64,000 bases of DNA from Larus michahellis (GCF_964199755.1 NC_133899.1:28003446-28067445); one strand, 5' to 3'; positions 39,901-50,123 are shown, numbered from the stretch's first letter. Program-made: numbers and translations. The notes: generated from the sequence alone by a model not told the origin.

Positions 39901-40469
39901 TTCCCATAAGAAATTAATTTTCTTGAAAATACGTAACTCAAAGCAACTTAATTGACAGTATTTTTGAGAAAAGTGTTATCGTCCGTTTATCCTGTTTGTG
40001 TATATACATATTTAGAAAGAATATTTATGGCTTTTCAGAACTCGAACCTAACAAAAACATTCACTATTTTATAACTGTTTATTAGAAACTTGGACTTCCT
40101 ATTGCAAGTTCGGTCTGAGTTTTCAATCAATGTAATGACTCGTCTGATTTATCTTTTCAATTGGTCTGTGATGCAGAAAGGGTAAGGTTACTCATCCAGT
40201 TTATGTGAATATAGCAATGAAAGCAATTGACAAAAAAATCCGTATTGGTTTTCTGTGACTGTGCCGCTTCTTTGTGGTCTTTTAGACAGCCTAGTAACCA
40301 AGGAGACCTTCATTCTGACATGTGCTTTGGTGATCTGATGCTGATCTATTGTTCTCTATGTTCAGTGTCACATACAGGAGCATCCATGTCATCTGCTTCA
40401 TCAGACACTGGAATGAGTCCATCATCATCTTCTCCTCCACAAAATGTGCTTGCTGTAGAATGCAGGTGA
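9633..40469 (+). CDS. ARID4A: ARID4A (RBBP1), AT-rich interaction domain protein 4A, 5'-partial
   Basis: Nuclear chromatin protein known to bind retinoblastoma pocket proteins and to recruit the SIN3A-histone deacetylase complex to repress E2F targets. Twenty coding exons are read: 9633-9712, 9830-9924, 10550-10682, 12581-12660, 14365-14441, 16451-16617, 25018-25090, 27670-27764, 27905-28002, 29496-29724, 31624-31874, 33741-33938, 35178-35262, 35441-35642, 35852-35914, 36790-37914, 38123-38227, 39290-39505, 39730-39876 and 40366-40469 (stop TGA). Every intron is GT...AG and all phases join, giving about 1,206 residues. The order is Tudor end, RBB1NT, ARID, acidic linker, chromo barrel, AT-hook-like basic segment, long acidic exon with a pocket-binding motif, and C-terminal coiled coil. 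The match to human ARID4A is near-continuous. The paralogue ARID4B is rejected because of the closer sequence match and the TIMM9-KIAA0586 neighbours. Confidence 0.94.
10550..16617 (+). CDS. ARID4A: ARID4A exons encoding the RBB1NT region
   Basis: Four exons: 10550-10682, 12581-12660, 14365-14441 and 16451-16617. They begin with an acidic run ([18 protein letters not shown]). The RBB1NT domain follows: [36 protein letters not shown] and [12 protein letters not shown]. The fourth exon reads [20 protein letters not shown] and then [14 protein letters not shown] with an acidic tail. The function of RBB1NT is poorly defined; it is a family-specific domain of ARID4A/B. The first part of the 16451 exon has a near-identical truncated copy 1,129 bp upstream (separate entry). 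Confidence 0.92.
15255..15387 (+). pseudogene. Truncated duplicate of an ARID4A exon (intronic pseudo-exon)
   Basis: This 133-bp block matches 16384-16516 with three substitutions and no indels. It carries 67 bp of the flanking intron, the polypyrimidine tract and AG acceptor, and the first 66 bases of the exon that begins at 16451. Homology stops inside the codons for WKMDI, so the acidic second half of the exon and its donor are missing. Two of the three changes alter residues (Arg to Leu and Arg to Trp). If its acceptor were used, the frame would run ten codons past the shared Met-Asp and stop at TAA (15411-15413). No good donor lies before that stop, so inclusion would act as a poison or terminal exon. 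The homology does not include a poly(A) tail, which favours DNA duplication over retroposition. Confidence 0.9.
16384..16516 (+). repeat. ARID4A: Functional member of the duplicated exon block
   Basis: Partner of the block at 15255-15387. Here the homologous segment continues into a complete 167-bp exon (16451-16617) ending GTA GTG before gtaagt, so this is the functional copy. The pair are direct repeats offset by exactly 1,129 bp. Confidence 0.9.
17480..17740. promoter_or_regulatory. Intronic CpG island, candidate internal promoter
   Basis: Abruptly GC- and CpG-rich sequence inside an AT-rich intron. It contains a perfect RFX X-box, GTTGCC-AC-GGTAAC (17620-17633), an NRF-1-type palindrome GCGCATGCGC (17652-17661) and adjoining GC boxes (GGGGCGGGGC, from about 17663). 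This is the composition of a housekeeping or ciliary type promoter and not of intron sequence. Motif identities are seen directly; promoter activity and direction are inferred. The short open frames across it are GC-rich translations without recognisable domains. Confidence 0.6.
17781..17828 (+). CDS. ARID4A: Candidate alternative first coding exon of ARID4A (3' end of exon)
   Basis: Just downstream of the intronic CpG island, an ATG at 17781 opens a frame reading [16 protein letters not shown]. It ends at 17828 before a consensus gtaagt donor. A second in-frame ATG is at 17817. The phase is 0, exactly matching the next ARID4A exon (25018, [11 protein letters not shown]), so splicing would give an ARID4A form starting directly before the ARID domain. 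Kozak contexts are mediocre (G at -3 for 17781; G at +4 for 17817) and short upstream ATGs exist. This is inference from sequence only. The transcript could instead be non-coding, or the donor unused. Confidence 0.3.
25018..29724 (+). CDS. ARID4A: ARID4A exons encoding the ARID DNA-binding domain
   Basis: Four exons: 25018-25090, 27670-27764, 27905-28002 and 29496-29724. Together they read [66 protein letters not shown] and [15 protein letters not shown]. This is a complete ARID fold with the usual spacing: the N-terminal helix, the PINKPPVLG loop, the L-F-R-L-V helix, GG-D-N, and the final Y-Y-L-Y helix. ARID domains bind DNA, and the ARID4 type is reported to have little sequence preference. 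The last exon continues into an acidic, Glu/Lys-rich linker ending in SPR. Confidence 0.95.
26649..26692 (+). repeat. 22-bp direct tandem duplication
   Basis: Two adjacent 22-bp units (26649-26670 and 26671-26692) that differ at one base. They lie in the ARID4A intron between exons 25018-25090 and 27670-27764. Confidence 0.9.
31624..31874 (+). CDS. ARID4A: ARID4A exon, charged linker
   Basis: A 251-bp exon starting GRRRLARD and continuing in Lys/Glu/Asp-rich low-complexity sequence with a [17 protein letters not shown] segment that matches the family. It ends in a run of Glu/Arg before a gtaaat donor. No folded domain is evident. The basic cluster could serve nuclear localisation (inference). 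Confidence 0.9.
33741..35262 (+). CDS. ARID4A: ARID4A exons encoding the chromo-barrel domain
   Basis: Two exons, 33741-33938 and 35178-35262. They read [55 protein letters not shown] and [20 protein letters not shown]. The residues VHYYGWN and YDEWV form the aromatic core expected of a chromo-barrel (MRG/Tudor-knot type), which in ARID4A is reported to recognise methylated histone tails. The junction splits the Arg codon (AG|A). The exon ends in a KRKQKKKTK basic tail, a likely nuclear-localisation type cluster. Confidence 0.94.
35441..35642 (+). CDS. ARID4A: ARID4A exon with AT-hook-like RGRPP motif and two usable donors
   Basis: It opens [20 protein letters not shown] and continues GRPPLKSAL, giving an AT-hook-like core KRGRPP. 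After the codons NSEG two donors are possible. One follows base 35573 (gtaaaa) and the other follows base 35642 (gtacat). Both leave phase 1, so either joins the next exon in frame; the longer form adds 23 residues ([20 protein letters not shown] then REG). Which form dominates cannot be told from sequence. Confidence 0.8.
35852..35914 (+). CDS. ARID4A: ARID4A 63-bp cassette exon, Arg/Ser-rich
   Basis: A 63-bp exon (2 + 60 + 1 bases) with a tttta-g acceptor and a gtgagt donor. It encodes [20 protein letters not shown] and an Asn/Asp at the border. It is a multiple of three and keeps phase 1, so skipping would be silent for the frame. The remembered human main isoform does not obviously contain this segment, which suggests alternative use. 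Confidence 0.7.
36790..37914 (+). CDS. ARID4A: ARID4A large acidic exon with LXCXE pocket-binding motif
   Basis: A 1,125-bp exon, the longest of the gene, encoding Ser/Glu/Asp-rich and predicted disordered sequence. Landmarks in order are [25 protein letters not shown] sequence, [53 protein letters not shown], and [20 protein letters not shown]. The LLCHE at 37572-37586 fits L-x-C-x-E, the motif through which ARID4A binds RB-family pockets. The [10 protein letters not shown] to EESQEGLCE stretch is strongly conserved with human. The donor is GAGAAAG|gtgagc. Confidence 0.95.
38123..40469 (+). CDS. ARID4A: ARID4A C-terminal exons, basic region and coiled coil
   Basis: Four exons: 38123-38227, 39290-39505, 39730-39876 and 40366-40469. 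The first is basic ([19 protein letters not shown]). The second reads [20 protein letters not shown], then [12 protein letters not shown] and YKWSFQL. The third is a helix with heptad-like spacing ([20 protein letters not shown], then [20 protein letters not shown]), a likely coiled coil ending in a basic cluster. The last encodes a Ser-rich tail ending QNVLAVECR followed by TGA at 40467-40469. Confidence 0.95.
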
Positions 40470-41370
40470 TACACATTTCTCTGCCTTGCCAGCAACTTGC
40501 TGCCATGGACATAAATCCTGAAATTAATCACAGAAAGCACTCAACTGGTTTGACATTGCCAAGTATATTCTGTACACACTTCCACTGCTGGACTGTACCT
40601 GTTCTCACCTCCTACCCTCTTCTTTTGTTTAATTTACCGTTCAGAGAAATTAAGCTTATTGGTAACTGAAGGTTTGTAGGCACAATGTGACATGGTTGTC
40701 ATGGTGTTTGGTTATGTTTTGTTTTTATTAATGCAGAGAAAGGGCACTTATCAAATTTGAAAAGTTATGTCCGATGAAGCATTCAGGTGTTCTAGGGAGA
40801 TCTTAGAAAAGCAAGTGCACCAAGCAGACATCAGAGTATTATCAAAAAGAATTGAGTAACTGCTGCACTTTTCACCGAGCTGTACATAACTCTTGGTCAG
40901 TAGTTCCTCTTTGTGGAAGCACTTGCTATACGGAACTGCCAAAGTATGTGTTCAGCAATGTGCCCAGTTTTAAAGGTGTAAATGGGACAAAATAAATTGT
41001 GAAAGGAAGTGTAGTTGACTGAAAACTACAGTTGTAATAAGTCTTCCACTTTTTATAGGATTTTTGAGCACACAGTTATGCAAATATTCTAATGTTTATT
41101 AATGTTTACAGTGGAATTGTGAATAGGTTTTCAGTGGACTATCTTATCCCTTGACAAAAATATTTTGTCTTTTTTCTATGTAATTTCAGAGGTTTTATTT
41201 TATTACAAAAAGACAAAAATTGAAATATATAACAACAATGAAGTTATTTAACAAGATTTCTAAAGCTGAAAATTTTGTGTAAAATAAGGTATCTTGCAAC
41301 TTGTTAAATATATTTATTCAGACATTGGATGTTGTATTTTTATGTATTTTTTAAAATATTAATAAAATTG
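40470..41370 (+). other. ARID4A: ARID4A 3' untranslated region
   Basis: AT-rich sequence after the stop codon, with several AU-rich stretches (for example tatttatt near 41310). It runs to the first strong polyadenylation signal. Its end is inferred from the signal. Confidence 0.65.
41361..41366 (+). terminator. ARID4A: Polyadenylation signal AATAAA (proximal)
   Basis: AATAAA about 0.9 kb after the ARID4A stop codon, followed within 40 bases by a T/G-rich stretch (ttagtttgctcttt) suited to a downstream element. Further AATAAA hexamers occur at 41674-41679 and again near 42152 and 42305, so alternative longer 3' ends are possible. Confidence 0.6.
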
Positions 41371-41673
41371 GAAAAAAAAACCCTCTAGGTTAGTTTGCTC
41401 TTTCGATAAAACATACTTGCCAGTTACGGCTCTTAAGGAGGTTTTATCCAGTAGCCATGCCTGTATTTCAAATGGGTCTATTGTCTACAACGTAGATCTG
41501 TAAGCGGGCATCTGGATTAAGCTATGACTTTATTTGGAAACTTTGGCAGTCCTAGTACTTACATTGTTTTGAGGAACAAAATTTATTGGGTTGCCCTTAA
41601 GATATTTTGTCACAAGTTCTTATGTTTGCTATACTGCCGAATGAAGTTATATCTCCCAAAGTTGAGATGCAAC

Positions 41674-41679
41674 AATAAA
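41674..41679 (+). terminator. ARID4A: Polyadenylation signal AATAAA (distal candidate)
   Basis: AATAAA followed by tgtgtatgctttgtctgt, a good GU-rich downstream element. It may be the distal 3' end of ARID4A. Which site is used is not decidable from sequence. Confidence 0.5.
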
Positions 41680-41699
41680 GTAAAGCCACTGTGTATGCT

Positions 41700-44430
41700 T
41701 TGTCTGTAGATTGTCCCACAGACAGATACAGTTTATAAATAACTCTTCCAAAACCATGTATTTAAAACAGTTTGCATATACGTTATGTATAAAAGTGATT
41801 TTTTAAATCAATTTCTAAATTCATGTTTGTACATTGGAAGGGGTTCTTAACCCCTTTTTCTGTGTTTAATATTCTGTAGAGTAATAACATAGATGCTCTA
41901 GACTGTATATCAGGATATTCTGGTTCACACGACAGAAAGTCAGAAAGAAACACTAGTGATGGCGTATCATTGCTACAGTTGATGTTTCTTGAAACTTCAT
42001 TTCACAACATTTGTCAATTTGTGATTCCAATTCCTTCCATTTTTGCAGAAAATTAAAGAAAAAGTACTCTTGTAAACGCACTTCTTCTGTCTTTTCTTAA
42101 GCAAAGCAGAACTATTTCCATGTAAGATAAATATGGAGCTCACTAGACAGCTTAATAAAGGCCATGTTTTAAACATAGGCTTTATATTCTATTTTTAAGT
42201 GATTGTTCTTGTAAATGTCTGGACTTTCCTAATAGGGAAATTTATCTCCATAAATTGTAAAGACTTTTTTCAGAGCTAACTTTTACTGTTTATCTTATAA
42301 TAGCTATGAATAAAAAGCAATACTCATTTAAAAGGAAATAACATGGGTCACATTTTCTCAGATTATCTTCCATGTTTAATACTTGCCCAAGTAAATAAAT
42401 TCAGTGAAATAATAGGATTAATTATATCTTATGCAGCTACCTAACCTCTGTCTACAAACTGTGATATCTTAAACAGGTATATACACGTACTCAGCATGTA
42501 CAGAGGATGGATGAGCTGTTAACCGTCTGTACTTCAGGATAGATGTTCACAGAGTGTACACTGACTGCTGCTCCTTATCTCTTATGAATGTTTAAAATAT
42601 TGCATGGAAGACTGAAGATACGGTTCCATGAAACATGGAAATCCAGTCCAAGAGATGGTTGCTAGAGAACTGGCTTCCTTACTCCCTCTTTCCACCTGCT
42701 TACCTTGCACTAGTACTCATCAGACAGACAGATGAACACCCACCCATGCTTCCCACGCTCCCCCAATACCAACTAATGTCACTATTCTGGCAGAAAATTA
42801 AACCTGCAAGAAAAGGTGAAATCAACGAGAAACCCTAACAGGTCTTTTATTTCTAACTTTACTATACTCCCCTTATTTCTACTTTATTGACATAAAATAA
42901 ATTCCAAATTGTCTTCCAGTGCCTTGAATGGAAGTTTATGCTGTTGAGGACACAGTAATTATGATTATACTGAATTGGGATTTTTTTAATTATTTTTTTA
43001 ATAAGAGATATCATGTTTGATAAATATCACGTTTGATAAAATACCATGTTTGCAAGAGCAAGCAAAAATAAAGCGCCCTCTTTCCAGTCTTCATGCTGTT
43101 CTCCTGCCTGCTAATCTTTTACAGTTTTTCTCAAAATGATGTGTTATTTCAAGCTTAGTTAGGAGGTAAAAAAAAAATCATAAGGTTATGGGATCAAACA
43201 ATGTTAGAACTGTTAAAAAGAAAAGGGCTGTAAGGGAATTCAGACTCTACCTCCATGTCCTGCAATTGATATGAAGAACTGTTGGATTTCTGGTAGATTT
43301 ATTATTTTTGTATTAGCATATATCTGAAAGTTGGAAAAAAACTTGAAACATTTGCATGCCAGGACATAAGAAAATGTTTGTTTCCCTACCTGTTTTAGTT
43401 TTTACTTTCTTTCCATGAATACTAATGAGTTTTCACTTTCTCTTTAAATCTGTAAGTTTAGCAATACCCAGTTAAATCTCCACTTGTTTTTGGTTCCTCC
43501 AGCAGACTGTTGTGTTTGAGAAACCTTCTCTTGCTTAATCAGTTTTAACAGATCAACCAGGAGAAGCAAAGACGTCGGAACAATAATATAACAAGTTATT
43601 ATTTCAACAGAGGTTTAACAGGTTGACAGTAGTAATCATCAGTGAAAGAAAAGCATAACAAGGGAAAATAAAGGCATGTATCTTCACGAAGTATAATGTA
43701 TGTGACCTTCACGGGGAGCACTGAAGACCTTTAATTTGAAAGACAGCAGTAGAAGACAAAAGGTGATTAAATCACTGCTTCACTGTTTGTGGTATTTTGC
43801 GCAAGTTCCACTTGAATCCAATTTTTTTTAAAGATGCAGTATTAGAATAATCTAGGCCAAAATTTTTAAAATGGATACATATTCTCATTTTACCTGTAGG
43901 GAGCCACATAGTAATGGCTACTTTTTTTTTTTATTTATTTAATTTAAATTTATTTAATTTAAAATTACCCAGGATGGCACTGATGGGAAACTGGAAAGAA
44001 AATCTCAATTTTAGGATTGTCAGCTCCTGTGTCTCAGTCAGACTATCCTCTCAAGAGCCTTCTCTCTCCAGACAGGTTTGTCAATCAGATGGAATTTCAC
44101 GTTAAAAGAGTCAATATACTTATAAAATGTTCTTTTTATTCTTGGATAGCTGAGGCAGCCAAATGGATTTCCTGGCAGTGTTTACTGGAATTCTTTAAGA
44201 GCACTAAGTCTAAGAAATGCTGTTGAGCTTTTTTTAAGAAAAGAGTGTGTTTGGTTTGATTGCTTGAAACAAATATTACAGATGAGCCGGAAGACAGATT
44301 TACAAGCTAAAACAAAAGGTGAGTTAACAAAAGTACATTGATCTGTTTACTTCACTGTGCCCTTGTGTTTTGCAGGTACTCGGGATTTTATTATTTACTA
44401 CAATGTGCAGGACAAAGACTACGTCTAGGT
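41700..44430. other. Intergenic region, no gene seen
   Basis: AT-rich sequence downstream of ARID4A with additional AATAAA hexamers, a short 16-bp repeat near 43007 and a (TTTAAATT)-rich patch near 43930. No recognisable exon was seen. In human, TOMM20L lies between ARID4A and TIMM9; no TOM20-like coding sequence was recognised here. Confidence 0.6.
43007..43053 (+). repeat. Imperfect ~16-bp tandem repeat, three units
   Basis: Units gatatcatgtttgata, aatatcacgtttgata and aaataccatgtttgc follow one another. It is intergenic with no apparent function. Confidence 0.8.
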
Positions 44431-44431
44431 T

Positions 44432-44763
44432 GTAGAGAGGTGGGTGTTGGCCTCTTCTCGCAGGTGAGTAATGACAGGACCAGAGGAAATGGTCTGAAGC
44501 TGCGGCAGGGGAGGTTTAGATTAGATATTAGGAAGAATGACTTTACTGAAGAGTGGTCAGGCACTGGAACAGCCTGCCCAGGGAGACGGTTGAGTCACCA
44601 TCCCTAGAGGTATTGAAGAAATGTCTCGATTTGGCACTTCAGGGCATGCTCTAGTGACAGAGATTGTAGGGGGTTTTGTTTTGTTTTGGGTTTTTTGTGT
44701 GTGTGTGTATGGTTGGACTTGATGATCTCAAAGGCCCTTTCCAACCATGAAGATTCTATGAGA
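44432..44763 (+). mobile_element. CR1 LINE, 5'-truncated 3' end (+)
   Basis: This contains the standard avian CR1 3' sequence blocks in order: gttggcctcttctc, gaccagaggaaatgg, ggtttagattagatattagg, ggtcaggcactggaacagcc, ggttgagtcaccatccctag, ggttggacttgatgatctca and a terminal attctatga. A T/G microsatellite-like stretch (gttttgttttggg, then gtgtgtgtgtgt) interrupts it near 44673-44709. Only one copy of the terminal 8-mer remains. The 5' truncation is typical of CR1 insertions. Confidence 0.9.
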
Positions 44764-45454
44764 TGTAAGAAACTTAATAAAACATTGGAACTAACGGGCA
44801 TGTTGCCAGAGACTGACTCACTGTAATTCCAGGGCTTAGGAAAAAGATGTTTTATAATTAGCTCACACTATTTATCAAGCTATTGCCCTGAAATTTTGAG
44901 AAGATCTGTTATTCTACCATATTATCTTCCACCAAATAGGGTGATTTTTAAAGAGGTTTCTGGGAGAGTTTAAAATTATTCACCTTTATTACTTAGTAGC
45001 TGGTATTTACTGGGGGGCTTTTGTTTGCTTTGGAAATCTGTGAGTTCCCCAAATTCCACAAGCATTATTAGTCTCATCTATTGCTTTGGAGCAATATGTA
45101 AATTCATTTTTTCGTGTTAGTGTTGTTAGTCTGAATATGTGCTTGTTTTAATGTGGTTGAGTGGTGGATTTCGTGACCGGTCACAGCCCAATGGTAAGTA
45201 CCACGTTGTCATTTAAAGAAAACTGAAAAGGTAAGGCAATCTTAATTGTGAAAGCAGACTTTCTCACCCTTTCTAATAGGACTTTTCCTGGATTCCTCAT
45301 TGTTTTGAATTATCTCAGCCCTATTTATGTTGCTATTCCTGCTGCTTCCCATTTTCAGAGTAATCCTAGTTTCTGTTCTGGAGCAGGGCGGTGCTGGTTG
45401 GTCCTGCCATTTATATCAGTTAGTACCCTTATGGTGTTGCTTATCCTAAGGCTC

Positions 45455-47790
45455 TTCTTCCAAAGGCTGTAAACTCTCCTTTTTTCCCTGAGTTGTAACC
45501 ATGTCTCCTGGTCAGCCAGGCCAGTCTTTTTCCTCGATGGTTCGTTTTTCGGCACAGGGGGATGGCCTGCTGCTGCGCCTTTAAGGCTTTCTTCTTGAGA
45601 AATGTCCAGCCTTCCTGGAGACCTTTGCCCTTCAGGACTGCCTTCCAAGGGACTCTGTCAAGCAAGCTCCTGAAAAGACCAAAGTCCGCCCTCCGGAAGT
45701 CCGTGGTGGCAGTTCTGCTGACCCCCGCTCCTTGCTTCTCTGAGAATCAAAAACTCTATCCTGTTGTGATCACTGTGCCCAAGGCAGCCTCCAGCTGTCC
45801 CATCCCCCACAAGTCCTTCTCTGTTTACAGACAGATCCAGCAGGGCTCCTTCCCTAGTCAGCTCCCTCACCAGCTGTGTTAGGAAGTTATCCTCAACATG
45901 CTCCAGGAATCTCCTAAACTGTTCCCTCTCAGCTGTATTGTATTCCCAGCTGGTATCCGGTAGGCTGAAGTCTCCCATGAGGATAAGGGCAAGTGATCTT
46001 GAGACTTCGCCCAGCTGCTTGTAGAATATTTCCTCTTCCTCTACATCCTAGTTGGGCAGTCTGTAACAGACTCCCACCATGATACCTGCCTTGTTGGCCC
46101 TCCCTGATTCTTTTTTATCCATAAACATTCAACCCTGTTGTCACCATCATGAAGTTCTTGACATTCATAACACTCCCAAACATACAGAGCCACCCCACCT
46201 CCTCTCCTTCCTTGCCTGTCCCTTTCCGAAGAGTTTGTAGCCATCTAATGCAGCACTCCAGTCCTGCGAATCATCCCACCGCATTTCCGTGAGGGCGACT
46301 ACCTCATAGTTTTACTGTTGCACAGTGGCGTCCAGCTCTGCCTTTGTTGCCCATGCTGTGTGCATTAGTATAGAAGCACTTCGGTAGGGCTACTGGTCCT
46401 GCCACCTTTTTGGTGGGAGAAGCCTTAACTCCTACCTGTTAATTGTCAGGCACAGCTGTAGTTTCTAACCCATCAATGACCCTTGCGTCTCTGTTGCTGC
46501 AAGACTCTCTATCCCCTGCCTTCACTGAGTCAGCAGACCAAGGGACATCACTAGCATCCCATCCCACAGACTTCGGTGCACCACTCCCAGGTTTCCCTCT
46601 AAAGAGCCTAGCTTCGTTCCCTTCCCCCTTCAAATCTAGTTTAAAGCCTGCTCGATGAGTCCTGCCAACTCCTGTGCCAAGATCCTTTTCCCCCTTTGAG
46701 ACGGGTACCCCATTCGTCTCCAGCAGACCTGGTGTCGTATAAACCAACCCATGATCAAAAAGTCCTGCCACTGACACCAGGCATGGAGCCAGGTATTGAT
46801 GTGCTGGCTCTTCTTGTTGCTTCCCTCATCCTTCCCTGCAACTGGAATGATAGAGACCACTACTTGCTCTCCCTTAACCAGTCATCCCAGTGCCTGGAAG
46901 TCTCTCTTGATCGCCCTTGGGTTTCTTGTTATCAGTTCATCGCTGCCTGTCTGAAAAATTAGTAGTGGGTAGTAGTCTGAAGGGCTTACCAGGGAGGGAA
47001 GTTTTCTTTTTATATCTTTTTAACCCGGGCCCCGAGGAGGCAGACTTCCCTGAGAAGTGAGTCTGGTCTGCATATCGGGCCTTCCACTCCCTTCAGGATG
47101 GAGTCACCTACAACAGTGACTTGTCTTTTTTTCTGAAGATGTTTTGATGAGGGGTGTAGTTTGACTTAACCTTTTTGACACCTATGTGGGCATTGAAGCA
47201 TCTTCCTTGTCATGATTGGGTTCTCCTTGCACAGCCTCATACCTGTTTTTTAAGGGTACCTGTGAAGGCGGGGGGAGTTCCTGGGGAGACACGCCTGCTT
47301 CACCTGGCAGGAACATGTTCCCGTAGCCCCCTACCCTCTAAAGTTACCTTGTTCAGCTAGGCAGAGAGAGGACAGGGAATCCTCTGTACCTTGTGGCCTT
47401 TCTGCCTGTTGTGCCTGGTTCAGGAGGGGTAGGCTGTGACTCCATCACTCTGTCTCCCTCTCACACTCCCTAACGGTTCTTCATCTACGTAGTCCTCCTG
47501 GAGCTCCATCACTAGATAGAGGAGTTCCTCTACCTGCGCACATCTCCCACAGACATGCTCACTGCTGCCGTCTGATACTGGCATAAGGGTAGGGCACACC
47601 CTGCAGCCTGACATCTGGGTGGCTGCCTGCTCCCATGAGAGCTCCCTCTGGGAAGCTGCCTCAGTCCTGCTGGGGCTAGGGCCTGGAGAGGCCAAGGCTT
47701 TCCGCCGGGTGGATACAGGACGTGCTAACTCATCAAGGAAGCAAAGGGAAGCCACGGCTCAGCAAAGCAAGTTAACCTTTTAAAAAAGTT
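45455..47790 (-). mobile_element. CR1 LINE 5' portion (ORF1-like and endonuclease), decayed, lacking reverse transcriptase
   Basis: On the minus strand an ORF1-like segment (47755-47420) contains SEHVCGRCAQVEELL, a CR1 ORF1 signature. ORF2 endonuclease follows in several frames. NYEVVALTEMRWDDSQDW is near 46320-46260. RQGRRGGGVALYVWE is in the 46244-46041 segment. MGDFSLPDTSWEYNTAER starts at 45978, followed by LGHSDHNRIEFLI. A segment from 45665 contains VLKGKGLQEGWTFLKKKALK and ends LREKRRVYSLWKK. The G-D-F and S-D-H blocks are endonuclease active-site motifs (Ser where Asn is usual after GDF). Frameshifts and stops make it non-functional. No reverse transcriptase or 3' end follows, which is the reverse of the usual CR1 truncation. 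Confidence 0.85.
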
Positions 47791-47799
47791 TTCGCTGTT

Positions 47800-50105
47800 G
47801 CTTTCTGCACCACCCAGATGCTTTAGTTACGTAGATGCAATTTATTTCCAGGATAAAATATATTTGTATCATCCTTCTTCAATCGGTCACCTGGAGTGAA
47901 AGATGTAGAAAGATTACAGTAGTGTTTGAGTGAAATGGAGCTAGGACAAAACTGGTTTATCCAGAAGAGCAAGCCCTGTGTCTCCATCTTTATCCGCACC
48001 TTTGTGCAGTAGCATTGCAACTTATTTTCCACTCTAGTTAGCTTTGAAATAGTTGTAATTAACGGGCACATCTGTAAACAAACTATAGTTGCTATAAGCA
48101 CATTGCTTCCGCAGAAGTCAAGAGTTTTTGTCTGGCCAGCTTCGTATCAGGGTAGCAGCTATCAACTCGATGCCCGTAATTCCAGTGACACTTTTCATCC
48201 CGCTAATTTGTTTAGTGAGCATGGTGAGAGACAGAAGGATGTGACATCTAATTAGATTTTTAAGAATGCATGTTCTCCCTGGGTAACAGTGGGTTAAGGC
48301 AACTTTAAAATTGCAATAAGAGGAAAGTGGGGAATCTGAAAGTAAGTGAGTAATTTATTAAGTCCCTTAAACAACTGCTTAACCTTTTGTACGGTAAATC
48401 CGTCTTAAATATTTAAGCATCTTCCTAACACTGAAACATGAGGGAAAACCATGTTGTTAACGCCCCTTCACTTCATCCCCAAGGAGCTTTGCCCAGAAGA
48501 CATGAAGATCCTCAGGTCCCATCACTTAAACTCTTCAGTCATTTTGAACACTTGTGTTCATTTGGCATGCTAAGATGGAAAATTGCATCATTTCAATCAT
48601 TCCTTATTTTCAAGTGTTTAACAAAGACAGTTTTAAAGAAAGCCTTAAATCTTCACTACGGATATATTATTTCTAATTGACCATAACATTTATGGCCTAA
48701 TTGTACCAAACAATCTAGACATCATTAGTCTGCTCTTCCTTTGAAAAAAACAGGACATGGGAGACTTGCTGCCTTATTTGGGTTCTCTTTTAGCCTTTAC
48801 TATTTTAGAGTTAGCTCTTAGCCATCTCCAAGGTAACAAAGTATGGGCTCTGTAGGAAAGAGCTGTGATAGGGCTTGTACAAAACATACGTAAATGAGAC
48901 TGTAGGAACATACTTGTTTCTTCCACCTTTGAAAGGCATATGAACAGATTCCTGGGGAGAGCTGGGGCAGCTTTAAACAGCAGCAAGCAGAGCAGTGTCC
49001 TGTGCAAGTGGCAGGTGTACCGTGTTGCAGTCAGGGCCTCATAATACACAGCCTGGGTAGCTGAAGAGTTTTGAGTAGTGAAGGAAAAAAAACAGGCAGG
49101 AAATCATTCTTTCAAACTGCCACGGGAAATAAAAAGCAACAGAGAAGGTAACAACAAAAAAGCATGTGGGAAGGCTTCCTGCCATTTCTGTTCCTTATTG
49201 TTGCCTTTCTACCCAACAACAGAACCTGGCAGCTGACATGAAATAGCTGTGTTTCAGTATTCATTGCTTGAAGTATCAAAATAGATATGGTAATTCTGAT
49301 GTTCAGTTCCTTTTGTTACTGTATAACTACAGTAAAATGTGCCTGTTAGCTATCATTCTACTGTACAAACAGTCTGACAGCAGGATTTCAGCTGTCAAGA
49401 TCCCTTCAAAGGACTGGTGTTTTTTTCTAAACCAAAGCCACACCATCAGAACAGCTAGCTTCCACAAACTTCTCTCTGTACTCATCCAGTGGCGAAAAAA
49501 ACCATCATTTTGTGCATACCTTGTACTTTCTGGTGGCATTTTCACAATTAAAGGAGAAAACTGCCAGCAAGCTCAGTGTTTGGAATGCATCATGCTTGCA
49601 TCAGACAAGCAAGCTGGGTCTGGAGGACCGCTGGGGTTGTCTGAAGGAACAAGGAGTGCATAGAAGTTGCCTTGGGCATAAGTGCTGCTAATGACCCACA
49701 TCATAACCACGTAAATGACCTGGTGAAGCATGAGGTAAAGATAACCTAGGGATAAGATGGCAGAGCATCTCTGCCTACCTGAACTCATTAGTTACAGCAG
49801 TTGTCTGCCATTTATAACCACCCTTGGCTTGATGCTCTAATAATCACCATACAGCACTCTAGGAGAGTCAGAACAATCGTGAGGCTCTGTGAGGGTGGCT
49901 CAACAGTTGTTCTTCCCAAATTAAGAGAAATAACACATTCACAAATCCCCAGGCGCTGAAACAAAGTCACTAATTCTGTTATCAGCAACTTAAAGCAGCA
50001 ATGAATGAACAAAACTCTGTAGGAGCCAAGGACTGAGGCCACAGAAAAAAAAACCACTGCTCTCAAGCAGTGTCCTAAAAATGTATCTTTGGAAAGAACA
50101 TACGT
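47800..50105. other. Intergenic region between CR1 and TIMM9 3' end
   Basis: No gene was recognised. The short open frames have no domain signature. The stretch near 48190-48280 is low in repeats and could be conserved non-coding DNA, but that cannot be judged without alignment. Confidence 0.5.
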
Positions 50106-50123
50106 ACAAGTGTAGACTTTCCA

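Noticed and set aside
44432..47790. Single CR1 inverted by twin priming
   Set aside because: Twin priming would place the inverted 5' part upstream of the sense 3' end. Here the order is reversed and non-CR1 sequence separates the pieces.
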